From a virus: DNA of 64,000 nucleotides. Each line of letters opens with the position of its first letter. Positions within the stretch are counted from its first letter, which is position 1. Location of the stretch: the IMG/VR virus record IMGVR_UViG_3300037882_003529, positions 1-64,000 of that record; one strand, written 5' to 3'. The notes beneath the pieces are model-generated. The model was not told the origin of the DNA, ran no database searches, and was given only the letters and a program-made list of their open reading frames with translations. Below are positions 20,983 through 27,971 of this stretch, in pieces. The position numbers and the translations under genes were made by a program.

Positions 20983-21069
20983 TGGCGCTCTTTTGAGGAC
21001 TCGAACCTCAATTGTGATTATTTTTAACCTGCGCATCAGAATAATCATGCTTGCCGTAAGCTAAAGAGC
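20983..21069 (-). tRNA. tRNA-like gene with enlarged anticodon arm (possibly Asn GUU)
   Basis: Acceptor GCTCTTT/AAAGAGC, D arm, T arm TGAGG-TTCGAGT-CCTCA, G73 and CCA are normal. The anticodon stem is 8 bp (TGATTATT/AATAATCA) and the loop about 17 bases, containing GTTAA. Removing nine bases would give CTGTTAA, an Asn loop, but nothing shows that such processing happens. Identity uncertain. Confidence 0.55.
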
Positions 21070-21079
21070 AATAAAAATG

Positions 21080-21147
21080 TAAGGAAGGAAAAAATGAACT
21101 CAGAGTTTTTCTCACATTGAAGTATCTGAATTCTACGCCATTCCTTA
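21080..21147 (-). ncRNA. Two-helix hairpin element E4 (minimal)
   Basis: Outer helix TAAGGAA/TTCCTTA, loop TGGCGTA opposite ATTTTTTCC, inner helix GAATTCAGA/TCTGAGTTC, apical loop TACTTCAATGTGAGAAAAAC. No tRNA part. The cleanest example of the shared core (68 nt). Confidence 0.7.
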
Positions 21148-21151
21148 AAAC

Positions 21152-21226
21152 TGGTGGACCAGAGGGGAATCGAACCCCTAACATCAACTTGCAAGGCTGA
21201 CATTTTCCCAATTAAACTACAGGCCC
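21152..21226 (-). tRNA. tRNA-Ala (UGC)
   Basis: Acceptor GGGCCTG/CTGGTCC region, anticodon TCAGC-CTTGCAA-GTTGA (UGC), T arm AGGGG-TTCGATT-CCCCT, A73 and CCA encoded. The G3-U70 identity pair of tRNA-Ala is not clearly present. Confidence 0.85.
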
Positions 21227-21233
21227 ATTAAAA

Positions 21234-21310
21234 TGGTCGACTAGATGAGATTTGAACTCATAACCCCTCGGTCCCAAACCGAGTGCTCTACCAAGTTGAG
21301 CTTCTAATCG
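21234..21310 (-). tRNA. tRNA-Pro (UGG)
   Basis: Acceptor CGATTAG/CTAGTCG with the C1-G72 pair typical of Pro, anticodon CTCGG-TTTGGGA-CCGAG (UGG), T arm ATGAG-TTCAAAT-CTCAT, A73 and CCA encoded. Confidence 0.9.
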
Positions 21311-21330
21311 TTAATTTCTTCTATCAAATA

Positions 21331-21405
21331 TGGCGACTCGTACGAGATTCGAACTCGTGTATCCTAATAGACAGTCAGGAATCGTTACCACTAGATCAAC
21401 GAGCC
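21331..21405 (-). tRNA. tRNA-Asp (GUC)
   Basis: Acceptor GGCTCGT/ACGAGTC, anticodon CCTGA-CTGTCTA-TTAGG (GUC), T arm ACGAG-TTCGAAT-CTCGT, G73 as expected for Asp, CCA encoded. Confidence 0.9.
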
Positions 21406-21413
21406 AAGTAAGG

Positions 21414-21483
21414 TCTTAGAGGAAAAATTGATTTCGGATTGGCACTTTTCAAAAGAAGTAACCGAAATCTTCACCATCTAAGA
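21414..21483 (-). ncRNA. Two-helix hairpin element E5 (minimal)
   Basis: Outer helix TCTTAGA/TCTAAGA, loop TGGTGAA opposite AATTTTTCC, inner helix GATTTCGG/CCGAAATC, apical loop beginning TTACTTC. No tRNA part. Helix sequences differ from E4 but pairing is kept. Confidence 0.65.
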
Positions 21484-21489
21484 AAAAGG

Positions 21490-21623
21490 TTTCAGCAGAA
21501 AAACGAACTCAGAGTTTGGCGACGGACTCGAACCTTTAATCTCCTAGTTTCCTAGGTGTTTTAACCAGTTAAACTACGCTTCCGAATGGTGGAAGAAGTA
21601 TCTGAACTCTGCACTAGCTGAAA
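21490..21623 (-). ncRNA. Element E6: hairpin with rearranged tRNA-like insert
   Basis: Outer helix TTTCAGC/GCTGAAA, loop TAGTGCA opposite GTTTTTCT, inner helix GAGTTCAGA/TCTGAGTTC, then TACTTC. The insert starts with an acceptor-like stem closed on itself (CTTCC-ACCATTC-GGAAG), then TA, a D arm (GTTTAACTGGTTAAAAC), a CCTAG-GAAA-CTAGG hairpin where an anticodon arm should be, and a T-loop-like GGTTCGAGTCC. Partly permuted and partly normal in order, with no usable anticodon. Confidence 0.6.
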
Positions 21624-21631
21624 TAAAAAGT

Positions 21632-21767
21632 TGAAGAGGAATTATGCGAATCCAAAATCTTGGAGCCCTGGTTCTACCGTTAAACTACAAGTCTATTCAG
21701 ACTCGGAGGGATTCGAACCACTCATTGAGGGCTTGGAATGAAGTATTTGAATTCTACGCCATCTTCA
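21632..21767 (-). ncRNA. Element E7: circularly permuted tRNA-Trp-like RNA
   Basis: Outer helix TGAAGA/TCTTCA, loop TGGCGTA opposite GCATAATTCC, inner helix GAATTCAAA/TTTGGATTC, then TACTTC. Along the RNA: TTCCAAG-CCCT (3' side of a Trp anticodon arm), T arm GAGTGG-TTCGAAT-CCCTC (bulged T), acceptor 3' strand CGAGTCT, a four-base loop GAAT, acceptor 5' strand AGACTTG, TA, D arm GTTTAACGGTAGAAC, AGGG-CTCCAAG (5' side of the anticodon arm). The acceptor pairs over 7 bp, AGGG pairs with CCCT, and the anticodon CCA appears on both sides of the break. First element of the array transcript. Confidence 0.8.
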
Positions 21768-21821
21768 CCCAAATACACTCGAAAATTTATTTGGGTGAAG
21801 ATTCCCTAAAGGGAATCTTCA
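21766..21821. other. Two inverted repeats at the array leader
   Basis: TCACCCAAATA pairs with TATTTGGGTGA (21766-21799) and GAAGATTCCC with GGGAATCTTC (about 21798-21820). They lie between the array promoter and the first element. Either could be a processing stem or an attenuator. Confidence 0.5.
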
Positions 21822-21829
21822 AATGACTT

Positions 21830-21953
21830 TTTACAAATTGTGAAGGAACTTTGCAACTCCACTGATTCTATCGAATCTAAGGAGAGTGCATTTCGCTTCT
21901 CTCCGTGGTCTTATGTACTCATCTGCTTATGTTTTAGCAGATTTGATGGAGTG
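21830..21953. other. Leader of the RNA array, no gene seen
   Basis: The roughly 120 bases between the inverted repeats and the promoter hold no tRNA-like shape or reading frame on the minus strand that I can support. Confidence 0.4.
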
Positions 21954-21983
21954 ATTCTATACTGACTCCATGAGTTTGTAAAC
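21954..21983 (-). promoter_or_regulatory. Early-type promoter of the tRNA/RNA array
   Basis: Minus-strand GTTTAC (21983-21978), 18-bp spacer, TAGAAT (21959-21954) overlapping TATAGA. Same geometry as the other early promoters. It faces the whole array, so the tRNAs and structured RNAs are probably made from one early precursor. Confidence 0.7.
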
Positions 21984-22097
21984 AGCTTTTTTGTTGTTTT
22001 CATGAATTATTTATCTGCAGAAATCTTCAACTGTCAGTTTGATCTGGAGTCACTTTTTACTGCTAGACATATGAAACTACACCACATCAGTTCAGAT

Positions 22098-22664
22098 TCA
22101 ACCAGTGGTTGCCTGTTTCAATGCCGCTTCGCGCGTGACGTGTCTGAGGGTTTTACCTTTTTCTGTATCTGCCAGAAGTTCCTTCATGGTGACGTCATGA
22201 TCCAAAAGATGATAGCCAACACAGAAACTTCTATCTTCAAAAGTCAACACACAAACAACAATATGTCGAAGCAAATGACCAGAAGGAATCGGAAGTTGAA
22301 ATTCGTATGTTGGAAAATTTACTTCTCCAAGAACGAAGAACCATTCTGTTAGAATTTTCATTCGTTCATTTCGTGGATTCATAGCTTTATAGTGTTCATA
22401 GTAAGAATCTAACCAAGCATCTAATAGACGCCAACCTTCTTCTCTGTCCTTTTTTAAAGGACAACCAAGCAATTCTTGATATAGAGCAACAATACTACCC
22501 TTTTCTTTGAATGCACTGCTTTGATAAACACAATAAGACCAAATGTCATCTATCTCAAGTTTCTTACAAAGAGAATCAAGTTCAATTTTAGCCCGATCTC
22601 TAAAAAACGCAGCTCTTTCAAACCAAGCCAAAAATTCAAAATCAAATTTCATATCGATATCCAC
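22098..22664 (-). CDS. Hypothetical protein, 188 aa
   Basis: 188 residues, rich in aromatics and Leu, mostly helical by composition, starting MDIDMKFDFEFLAWFERAA. The stretch DAWLDSYYEHYKAMNPRNERMKIL is highly helical. No family recognised. It ends about 115 bp before the array promoter. Plus-strand frames over it are shadows. Confidence 0.6.
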   Translation of the reverse strand: MDIDMKFDFEFLAWFERAAFFRDRAKIELDSLCKKLEIDDIWSYCVYQSSAFKEKGSIVALYQELLGCPLKKDREEGWRLLDAWLDSYYEHYKAMNPRNERMKILTEWFFVLGEVNFPTYEFQLPIPSGHLLRHIVVCVLTFEDRSFCVGYHLLDHDVTMKELLADTEKGKTLRHVTREAALKQATTG

Positions 22665-22675
22665 CCAGAGGTTAC

Positions 22676-22706
22676 AAAGAAAGCCGACAATATGTCGGCT
22701 TTCTGA
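22676..22706 (-). terminator. Probable terminator hairpin
   Basis: Perfect 12-bp stem AGAAAGCCGACA/TGTCGGCTTTCT (22678-22704) with a 3-base loop, between the 22728 gene and the 22664 gene. The following T-run is short (TTG), so termination may be partial. Confidence 0.65.
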
Positions 22707-22727
22707 TTCAATAGTTCAAAATTTCAA

Positions 22728-23198
22728 TTAGTCAGCGCGATGATCGCTCATTTTCAAACCAGCTCGAGGATTTTCTGCAATATGACTATAGTTCTTCGTA
22801 ATCCAAGATTTGAAAACCTTTTCAGCATCTTCGTATGTTGGATAATTGGAAGGAGCTAATGGATAAACTAGTGGAGCCAGAACACCAGTTTTACCTAATT
22901 TCAAATCTTGGATAGCTTGGAAATAAGTCCGACGAGCTTTGCTTCGACCATATCGACGGGAAAAACTATCTTTTGGATATTTTACCGCAGCAGACGCCTT
23001 CCATTCACCAGTAGAAGTTTCAAGCCGAAAGAAGACTGTACCCTCTCGACCAAGAACCCGTGGCGCTCGAATATGGAAGAAAATTTCAACATGAGTTGTG
23101 CTTCGATGTAATCGTGCATCTAAAGGATTTTGCGGTAGAATTTTGACTGGTGTTGCTACTGCATTAGCGACTAGATTTTCTGGGACTGGTGTTCCCAT
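22728..23198 (-). CDS. Hypothetical protein, 156 aa
   Basis: The frame is open to 23231, but the ATG at 23198 (MGTPVPENLVANAVATPV) has a GGAG site eight bases upstream. Basic central region (FSRRYGRSKARRTYFQ). It follows the SPFH gene by 40 bp and ends in the hairpin at 22676. No domain recognised. Confidence 0.6.
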   Translation of the reverse strand: MGTPVPENLVANAVATPVKILPQNPLDARLHRSTTHVEIFFHIRAPRVLGREGTVFFRLETSTGEWKASAAVKYPKDSFSRRYGRSKARRTYFQAIQDLKLGKTGVLAPLVYPLAPSNYPTYEDAEKVFKSWITKNYSHIAENPRAGLKMSDHRAD

Positions 23199-23237
23199 GT
23201 TACTCTCCTCTTTTGAGTGGATTGCTGCCATTAAATG

Positions 23238-24593
23238 TTACAAGATGGACTTCTTTTCTACATTAACATCTGCAGCCAGGTCTCGAGCTGATTTTGCTAA
23301 CATAATCGACATGAAAGATGAAATTTCAGACTGACGACCTACTCCACCTTCACCTGCTCCAAAGAAAACTGAAGGAACTGGTGCATTTTTAGCCGCTTCT
23401 GCCCAATGTTGGTTGATTGCTACCAAAGCATCAAGTTTTGCTTGTAGACCATTGTCGGATTTAATTGCTTGTTCTTTTGCAAAAGATTCAGCTTCTGCAA
23501 GAATTTTCTTAGATTGTGCATCAATTTCAGCTTTTTCGAATAAAAGTTGCGCAGTTTGTTTGTCTAATTCAGCTTGCTCTTTGCGTTGATTTGCTGCGGT
23601 GATAGCCAATTGTTTTGTGGTTTCGGCGTTTGTGGTTTGAACGGCTTGTTCCATCAAGGCACCTTGTCGCTTTTCTTCGCGCTCTCGTTCACCATTTGCA
23701 ATTGTAAAGAGCTTCAATTCTTCTTGTTTTAGACGGTCTTGGCGAGCAATGGCAAGTCCTGCCATACCTTCTTGGACTTTTTTCATACGAGCTAAAAAGT
23801 CTGCGTTTGGTACAATATTCGTCACGCGAGCTTCGATAAGTGTGATTCCATAATTTGTGTACGTCTGCTTCTTAACTAATGGTACACCTTTTGTGTCGGT
23901 GATTTTTTCAATTTTAAACGAACTACGGGTGTTATCACCATATTGGCCTTGTTCTGTCCCTTGTTGAGCAATAGCTGTCTTTGAGGCAAGATGCCCAGCG
24001 TCGTCTTGGCGCTCTTCTACACGACGAACTACAAAACTACCATTACGCATTTGGGTTTCAAAATCATTCGAAAACTGACTGCGTCCACCGCCGTAATAAT
24101 CATCTGCAGTCATCAAAGATCCAGTAGACTGAATCGTGTCTTTAAGGGCTGGAACCAGAGCCGTAGATAATAAATTTGCCGGAGTTCGATATTCTCTGAC
24201 AAATTTCAAGAAAGCAACTTCGTCTTCAGGAATTCGAAATCGAGATGTAACTTCGACCTTAGCATCCACATTTCCTAAGAATACGATCGATACTCCATCA
24301 ATTGTTCGAGAAGACGATTCATCTTCGGTCTCGGCTTCTGGGTCTTTGGCGATGACAGTCTGAACAGTAATTGCCTTTTTCCATTCCGTTACTCGACCAA
24401 ACCATTTACCAGCATAGCCTGTATCATTAACCATTTTCTCTGTTCCAGTTAATGTTCGAACGTGATAGAGATATCCCGGTTCGGCATAGAAGAAACACAT
24501 TGTGAACAAAATATAAATTAGGATAGATGCAATTACTCCTAAAAGAATTTTTGTTTGATTCGTAAGTTCGCTGAACATAGTATTGTTTTCCAT
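23238..24593 (-). CDS. SPFH/Band 7 (prohibitin-like) membrane protein
   Basis: 451 residues. One N-terminal membrane span (ILLGVIASILIYILFTMCFF, residues 15-34), then a Band 7-like domain of alternating strands (about 60-230) ending with VRRVEERQ, then a long Ala/Glu/Lys/Gln-rich coiled coil (about 270-390, AAETTKQLAITAANQRKEQ type). This is the layout of prohibitin/flotillin scaffold proteins, which oligomerise at membranes and often regulate proteases such as FtsH. A phage copy may remodel or protect the membrane; that is inference. Confidence 0.85.
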   Translation of the reverse strand: MENNTMFSELTNQTKILLGVIASILIYILFTMCFFYAEPGYLYHVRTLTGTEKMVNDTGYAGKWFGRVTEWKKAITVQTVIAKDPEAETEDESSSRTIDGVSIVFLGNVDAKVEVTSRFRIPEDEVAFLKFVREYRTPANLLSTALVPALKDTIQSTGSLMTADDYYGGGRSQFSNDFETQMRNGSFVVRRVEERQDDAGHLASKTAIAQQGTEQGQYGDNTRSSFKIEKITDTKGVPLVKKQTYTNYGITLIEARVTNIVPNADFLARMKKVQEGMAGLAIARQDRLKQEELKLFTIANGEREREEKRQGALMEQAVQTTNAETTKQLAITAANQRKEQAELDKQTAQLLFEKAEIDAQSKKILAEAESFAKEQAIKSDNGLQAKLDALVAINQHWAEAAKNAPVPSVFFGAGEGGVGRQSEISSFMSIMLAKSARDLAADVNVEKKSIL

Positions 24594-24630
24594 TTAATTG
24601 TTCTGTTGATGGGCTGGGTTGGTGCGAGAA

Positions 24631-24771
24631 TTAGTCGACGCAGTAAGAAGGAACATCAACCTTCTGACATGCTGCATAACGTGTTGGAGAAGTCATCCAA
24701 TAAAGAATCAAAAGAGTAATGGATAGAGAAACAGCTACAATTTTGAATCTATTCAACGATTGAGTGTTCAT
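24631..24771 (-). CDS. Small single-span membrane protein
   Basis: 46 residues; residues 9-27 (FKIVAVSLSITLLILYWMT) form a membrane helix, followed by a short tail with two Cys. ATGA overlap with the upstream phosphoesterase-like gene supports it as real. Function unknown. Confidence 0.55.
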   Translation of the reverse strand: MNTQSLNRFKIVAVSLSITLLILYWMTSPTRYAACQKVDVPSYCVD

Positions 24772-25283
24772 AATGGAACAATAATTCCTTTATAGTTTGC
24801 CGAAAAGAACTGACCTCGATTTTCTGACCAGTCCACTGAAAGTCTTTTGCTTGCTGCAGAATGAAGATCAGTTTCAACTGGTTTACCAGAATGAAGATGC
24901 CAAGATCCAAATCTTTGCATATCCCATCGAACCAATGGCCAAAAATGCATGATCACTTTGTCCTTAGTTCCAGCATGATGACCCGCAAGAGTGTAGTAAG
25001 GACCGAGAATTTTTAGCTTCTCTGGATTAGTGAGTCGCTTAACAATTCCGCTAAGCTGAGTTCTTAAATCCTGAGGTCCAAAAACTAATCGAATTTGTCC
25101 ATTTAGGCGATGAAGAACTTTGATAAACTCGCCAGGGTCTGAATCCAAATTAAATCCGCCTACCACGTAGATTGTATCTGTAGGCTGAGCTTGGTGATTC
25201 CACTTGTTGATTGTTTCTTCAAAATCATCATCAGTCATTGTCTGAAGCTGAATATTTGAAGTGAATAAAGGATTTCGTTTCAT
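24768..25283 (-). CDS. Degenerate calcineurin-like phosphoesterase
   Basis: 171 residues, aligned by eye with the intact phage phosphoesterase at 38577. The metal-binding motifs are altered: a normal DxH start is replaced by FTSNIQLQ, GDF by GGFN (residue 43), GNHD by GPQD (about 72), and GHSH by LHSGKP. The fold is probably kept but metal catalysis is unlikely, so it may be a binding protein. Gene order: downstream of the 96-residue gene, upstream of a small membrane protein. Confidence 0.65.
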   Translation of the reverse strand: MKRNPLFTSNIQLQTMTDDDFEETINKWNHQAQPTDTIYVVGGFNLDSDPGEFIKVLHRLNGQIRLVFGPQDLRTQLSGIVKRLTNPEKLKILGPYYTLAGHHAGTKDKVIMHFWPLVRWDMQRFGSWHLHSGKPVETDLHSAASKRLSVDWSENRGQFFSANYKGIIVPL

Positions 25284-25574
25284 TTAAATTCTCTCAATTT
25301 CCCAAAGGAGTAACTGCGTAAGATCGCTCGTAATGCTATTGATTTCAACTTGATGTTTAAGGATTTCATCTCGAAGTTGTTTGTGACTAAAAGTGTTCTT
25401 TTTCTCTGCTGTCCAAGATTGGAGATTGTGTCTTTCGTAAGCACCAATTATAATTCTGGTGAGTTCTTTTATAGCGATATTGAATTTCGGTGTTGAAGTT
25501 GCAACATGGTTGATAATAGCATGTAGATCCTTTTTAGCTACTACAGAACTTTTGCGAATCTTCTTAGGTACCAT
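25284..25574 (-). CDS. Hypothetical helical protein, 96 aa
   Basis: 96 residues, basic N-terminus (VPKKIRKSSVVAKKD) and helical remainder. It is the first gene after the early promoter at 25604-25632. No domain recognised. Confidence 0.6.
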   Translation of the reverse strand: MVPKKIRKSSVVAKKDLHAIINHVATSTPKFNIAIKELTRIIIGAYERHNLQSWTAEKKNTFSHKQLRDEILKHQVEINSITSDLTQLLLWEIERI

Positions 25575-25603
25575 TTTCTTCTCTCGGTTGTTGTTCTTGG
25601 TTA

Positions 25604-25632
25604 ATTATAACACGATTCTACCGAAAGTAAAC
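25604..25632 (-). promoter_or_regulatory. T4-type early promoter
   Basis: Minus-strand GTTTACTTTCG (GTTTAC at 25632-25627), 17-bp spacer, TGTTATAAT (TATAAT at 25609-25604). It begins inside the C-terminal codons of the ATP-grasp gene upstream. Confidence 0.85.
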
Positions 25633-26274
25633 AATTTCTTTCCATCGAGTTTCGAGCATTTGGGCATATAGTTTTGAGTCCATTCCTTTATAGAATCCTA
25701 AAGCCCAAGCATCAGTAAGCTCTACAATCGCTAAACCAACTCCCTCGATCCAACCTACGTCAATTGCATAAGCCGAAGGTTTATTTTTCCAAGCTTCGAT
25801 GACTTGTTGACAGAAGGATTCTATTTCATTTTTAGAAATATCTTCTTCGTCTAAATCATCATATCGACCCATGCCAAGAATGCTATTGCCTTGACAATAA
25901 ACTCGCCATTCTTGAGAAAAGTTAACTACGTCAGAATAGATGTACTTCTGGTCGTAGAATTTGCATCGTTTTGCTATGTGTGTATCGAATGCCTTATAAA
26001 CCCATGGCTTAAAGAAATACTTTTTAGGCGACCATGGATCAAAACCAGCAGGTAAACCCCAATGAACCACTCCGACATTTCTTTTGTAAAATGTCGAATG
26101 ATCTAAACCGACACCTAAACCTAAAGGCTCTGGAATTTGAATTTGATTCTTATCCCAAATTCCTTTAATCCATTTGATAGAACCTACATGAAGCGGAAGA
26201 GTTTCTTGTCGAATAGGCTCAAATGCAAAAGTTTCAATTGTGCCATAACCAGGTTCAATTACAGCTTTAATCAT
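25618..26274 (-). CDS. R2K-type ATP-grasp domain protein
   Basis: 218 residues. The pattern SQEWRVYCQGNSILGMGRYDD (about 119-139) followed by AYAIDVGWIEGVGLAIVELTDAWALGFY (about 168-195) matches the phage ATP-grasp (DUF4343/R2K) family; E and D residues in VELTD would hold Mg-ATP. Substrate unknown. Second member in the window after 15033. Its last codons overlap the early promoter for the next operon. Confidence 0.8.
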   Translation of the reverse strand: MIKAVIEPGYGTIETFAFEPIRQETLPLHVGSIKWIKGIWDKNQIQIPEPLGLGVGLDHSTFYKRNVGVVHWGLPAGFDPWSPKKYFFKPWVYKAFDTHIAKRCKFYDQKYIYSDVVNFSQEWRVYCQGNSILGMGRYDDLDEEDISKNEIESFCQQVIEAWKNKPSAYAIDVGWIEGVGLAIVELTDAWALGFYKGMDSKLYAQMLETRWKEIVYFR

Positions 26275-26471
26275 TTTGATTTTTCTAATTGCTTATTTCT
26301 GGTGGTCAATTCGTAATTGACTTCTTCAAGAACTTTTTTCTCGCTTTTAAGTTCTTCGATCTGTTTTTTATTGTTTTCGATTATCTTGTTGATCGTTTTA
26401 TTCTTTGGATTCCATTCAATTACCACCAAAACAAAGAAACAAACGAAACCAAGCAAAAATAATAAACTCAT
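26271..26471 (-). CDS. Small membrane protein with coiled-coil tail
   Basis: 66 residues: one N-terminal membrane helix (LLFLLGFVCFFVLVVIEW, residues 3-20), then a charged helix with heptads (KIIENNKKQIEELKSEKK...). ATGA overlaps on both sides. The topology resembles Rz/spanin-like or small phage membrane proteins, but no lysis role is shown. Confidence 0.6.
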   Translation of the reverse strand: MSLLFLLGFVCFFVLVVIEWNPKNKTINKIIENNKKQIEELKSEKKVLEEVNYELTTRNKQLEKSK

Positions 26472-26755
26472 TTTTTAGGTCCTTCTAATCCTAAAACTCT
26501 TCTTTCAAATTCTTTCATTTCTTCTATTCGAAGAGTTTTCTTTCGAATTCTTTCATTTTCCGAATCTCTAAAATTTTTAAAAGCAATTTTCATTTCTTCT
26601 TGAGCAATTTTAGATTTTTGTTTGTATGAATCAATCCTTTTAGACTGAAGTCCGTAGGCCATCACAGCGTTCAATAATCTTAATTGAGCATTAAGAAAAT
26701 CAACTCCTGTTTTATAAGCAATTCTTTTTAGTTCAGCATTTTTAGTCGTAGCCAT
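26468..26755 (-). CDS. Hypothetical basic coiled-coil protein
   Basis: 95 residues, almost all helix, very rich in Lys, Arg and Glu (NERIRKKTLRIEEMKEFER). Four-base coupling to the membrane protein gene downstream. No family recognised. Confidence 0.55.
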   Translation of the reverse strand: MATTKNAELKRIAYKTGVDFLNAQLRLLNAVMAYGLQSKRIDSYKQKSKIAQEEMKIAFKNFRDSENERIRKKTLRIEEMKEFERRVLGLEGPKK

Positions 26756-26759
26756 TTGA

Positions 26760-27557
26760 TTATACTAAGTCGATTACGTATTGAACTGCTGCTTCCCACA
26801 ATTGACGATTTATATCAATTAATTGAGCAACTCCGGTGATTGGTTTTACTTTGACGGTTTTTCTTCGACGAATCGATTCATCCATACGAACAACCATTCC
26901 GCCTTTCATGACATTTTCTTGAAGGCGATTGAAAACATACCATAAATCATCGCCTTCGTCTTCTGCTCTTCGATGAGCTAAAAGTAAAGAAGAATTTACA
27001 GCTTTACCTAATTCACTCAAATTTCCAAATCTAATTTTATGAGCAATTGAGCTCAAGTCTTCTTTCTCAGATTCAGAAAGTCTCCTATTCATCATTAGTT
27101 TGATTGTTTTTCCTGCATTTTCCGAATGCTTGATTATTCGGTGAGCGGCTTCTACAGCATCAGCCATTGCAGTTCGTCGACTATGCCGAATGGTTTCTTG
27201 ACCAAAAGAAGCTGTCGCAATGATCAATCCATTCTCACAAACGGTTCGATAAAGACCAGACATCAAATTAACTGAAGATGATCCATCGTGAGCATTAATC
27301 AAAATAACTTCTGGATAAACTGAACCGACGATTTCAATTTGACGAGATCGACGGAACCGGATCATATGTCGAGCATAAAGTCGTTTTTCTTCAAGGCGCG
27401 ACACTCTTTGCTTCGCCCAAACTGGAACTAATCCACTTTCAATAAATTGATGAATCAATTCTGTCGTCTGGACAACCGAATAGTTCTTTCCACGAATTGG
27501 AGATTTTTGATTCGTGAAAATAGATGGTGTAGAGTCTTGATTATATGCCGGTTCCAT
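26760..27557 (-). CDS. DUF932-like protein
   Basis: 265 residues. The stretch YPEVILINAHDGSSSVNLMSGLYRTVCENGLII (about 81-113) is the core signature of DUF932, a family encoded by phages and plasmids and of unknown biochemical role, often near replication or defence genes. The rest is helical and basic. Confidence 0.8.
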   Translation of the reverse strand: MEPAYNQDSTPSIFTNQKSPIRGKNYSVVQTTELIHQFIESGLVPVWAKQRVSRLEEKRLYARHMIRFRRSRQIEIVGSVYPEVILINAHDGSSSVNLMSGLYRTVCENGLIIATASFGQETIRHSRRTAMADAVEAAHRIIKHSENAGKTIKLMMNRRLSESEKEDLSSIAHKIRFGNLSELGKAVNSSLLLAHRRAEDEGDDLWYVFNRLQENVMKGGMVVRMDESIRRRKTVKVKPITGVAQLIDINRQLWEAAVQYVIDLV

Positions 27558-27565
27558 AAATTTCC

Positions 27566-27967
27566 TTAAGTTAAATCAATTACCAATCCCATAGCACGTT
27601 CGATCGTTTCAGCCGTAAGCGATGGATCGCCGAGCTTAGCAATAATAGCACTAGTGATAAGATTTTTTTCTTTGATTAATTCTTCTCCAACCGCTTTTTT
27701 CGCAATGTTTAAAAGCTCTGGATTACTCTTAAGACATTCGAACATTTCAGGATTTGATTCTTTATAGAAATTCAAAATGTGAGTATCGCTTCCTGAAATT
27801 TTCAGAATTCTTTCTTCTGCGGGCTTCATTATGCTATCCAAATAATCATGAAGCTCATCATCTGTTGTTTTTGTTCGCTCAAGATAAGAACTAATTGCGG
27901 TTTCAAAAGCAATTAAAGCACTACGAGATTTAAGTTGATTAACTAACGCTTCTATTGACATGATCAT
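27566..27967 (-). CDS. Hypothetical helical protein, 133 aa
   Basis: 133 residues, helical, acidic, starting MIMSIEALVNQLKSRS (a second ATG two codons later is equally likely). Lies between the topoisomerase subunit gene and the DUF932 gene. No motif recognised. Confidence 0.6.
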   Translation of the reverse strand: MIMSIEALVNQLKSRSALIAFETAISSYLERTKTTDDELHDYLDSIMKPAEERILKISGSDTHILNFYKESNPEMFECLKSNPELLNIAKKAVGEELIKEKNLITSAIIAKLGDPSLTAETIERAMGLVIDLT

Positions 27968-27971
27968 TTTC

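Noticed and set aside
20225-21211. Minus-strand frames at 20225-20473 and 21008-21211
   Set aside because: They lie across tRNA-Leu/Tyr and tRNA-like/Ala genes; no ribosome binding site and no protein-like composition.
17374-21767. Interpreting the permuted elements as group I intron permuted exons
   Set aside because: The flanking sequences are only about 30 bases on each side, far too short for a group I catalytic core.
16350-21983. CRISPR array
   Set aside because: The repeated units are tRNAs and hairpins of varied length; there is no regular direct repeat with unique spacers, and no cas gene in the window.
22002-22352. Plus-strand frame of 116 codons
   Set aside because: Antisense to the 188-residue gene and without a ribosome binding site; its codon use is not that of the neighbours.
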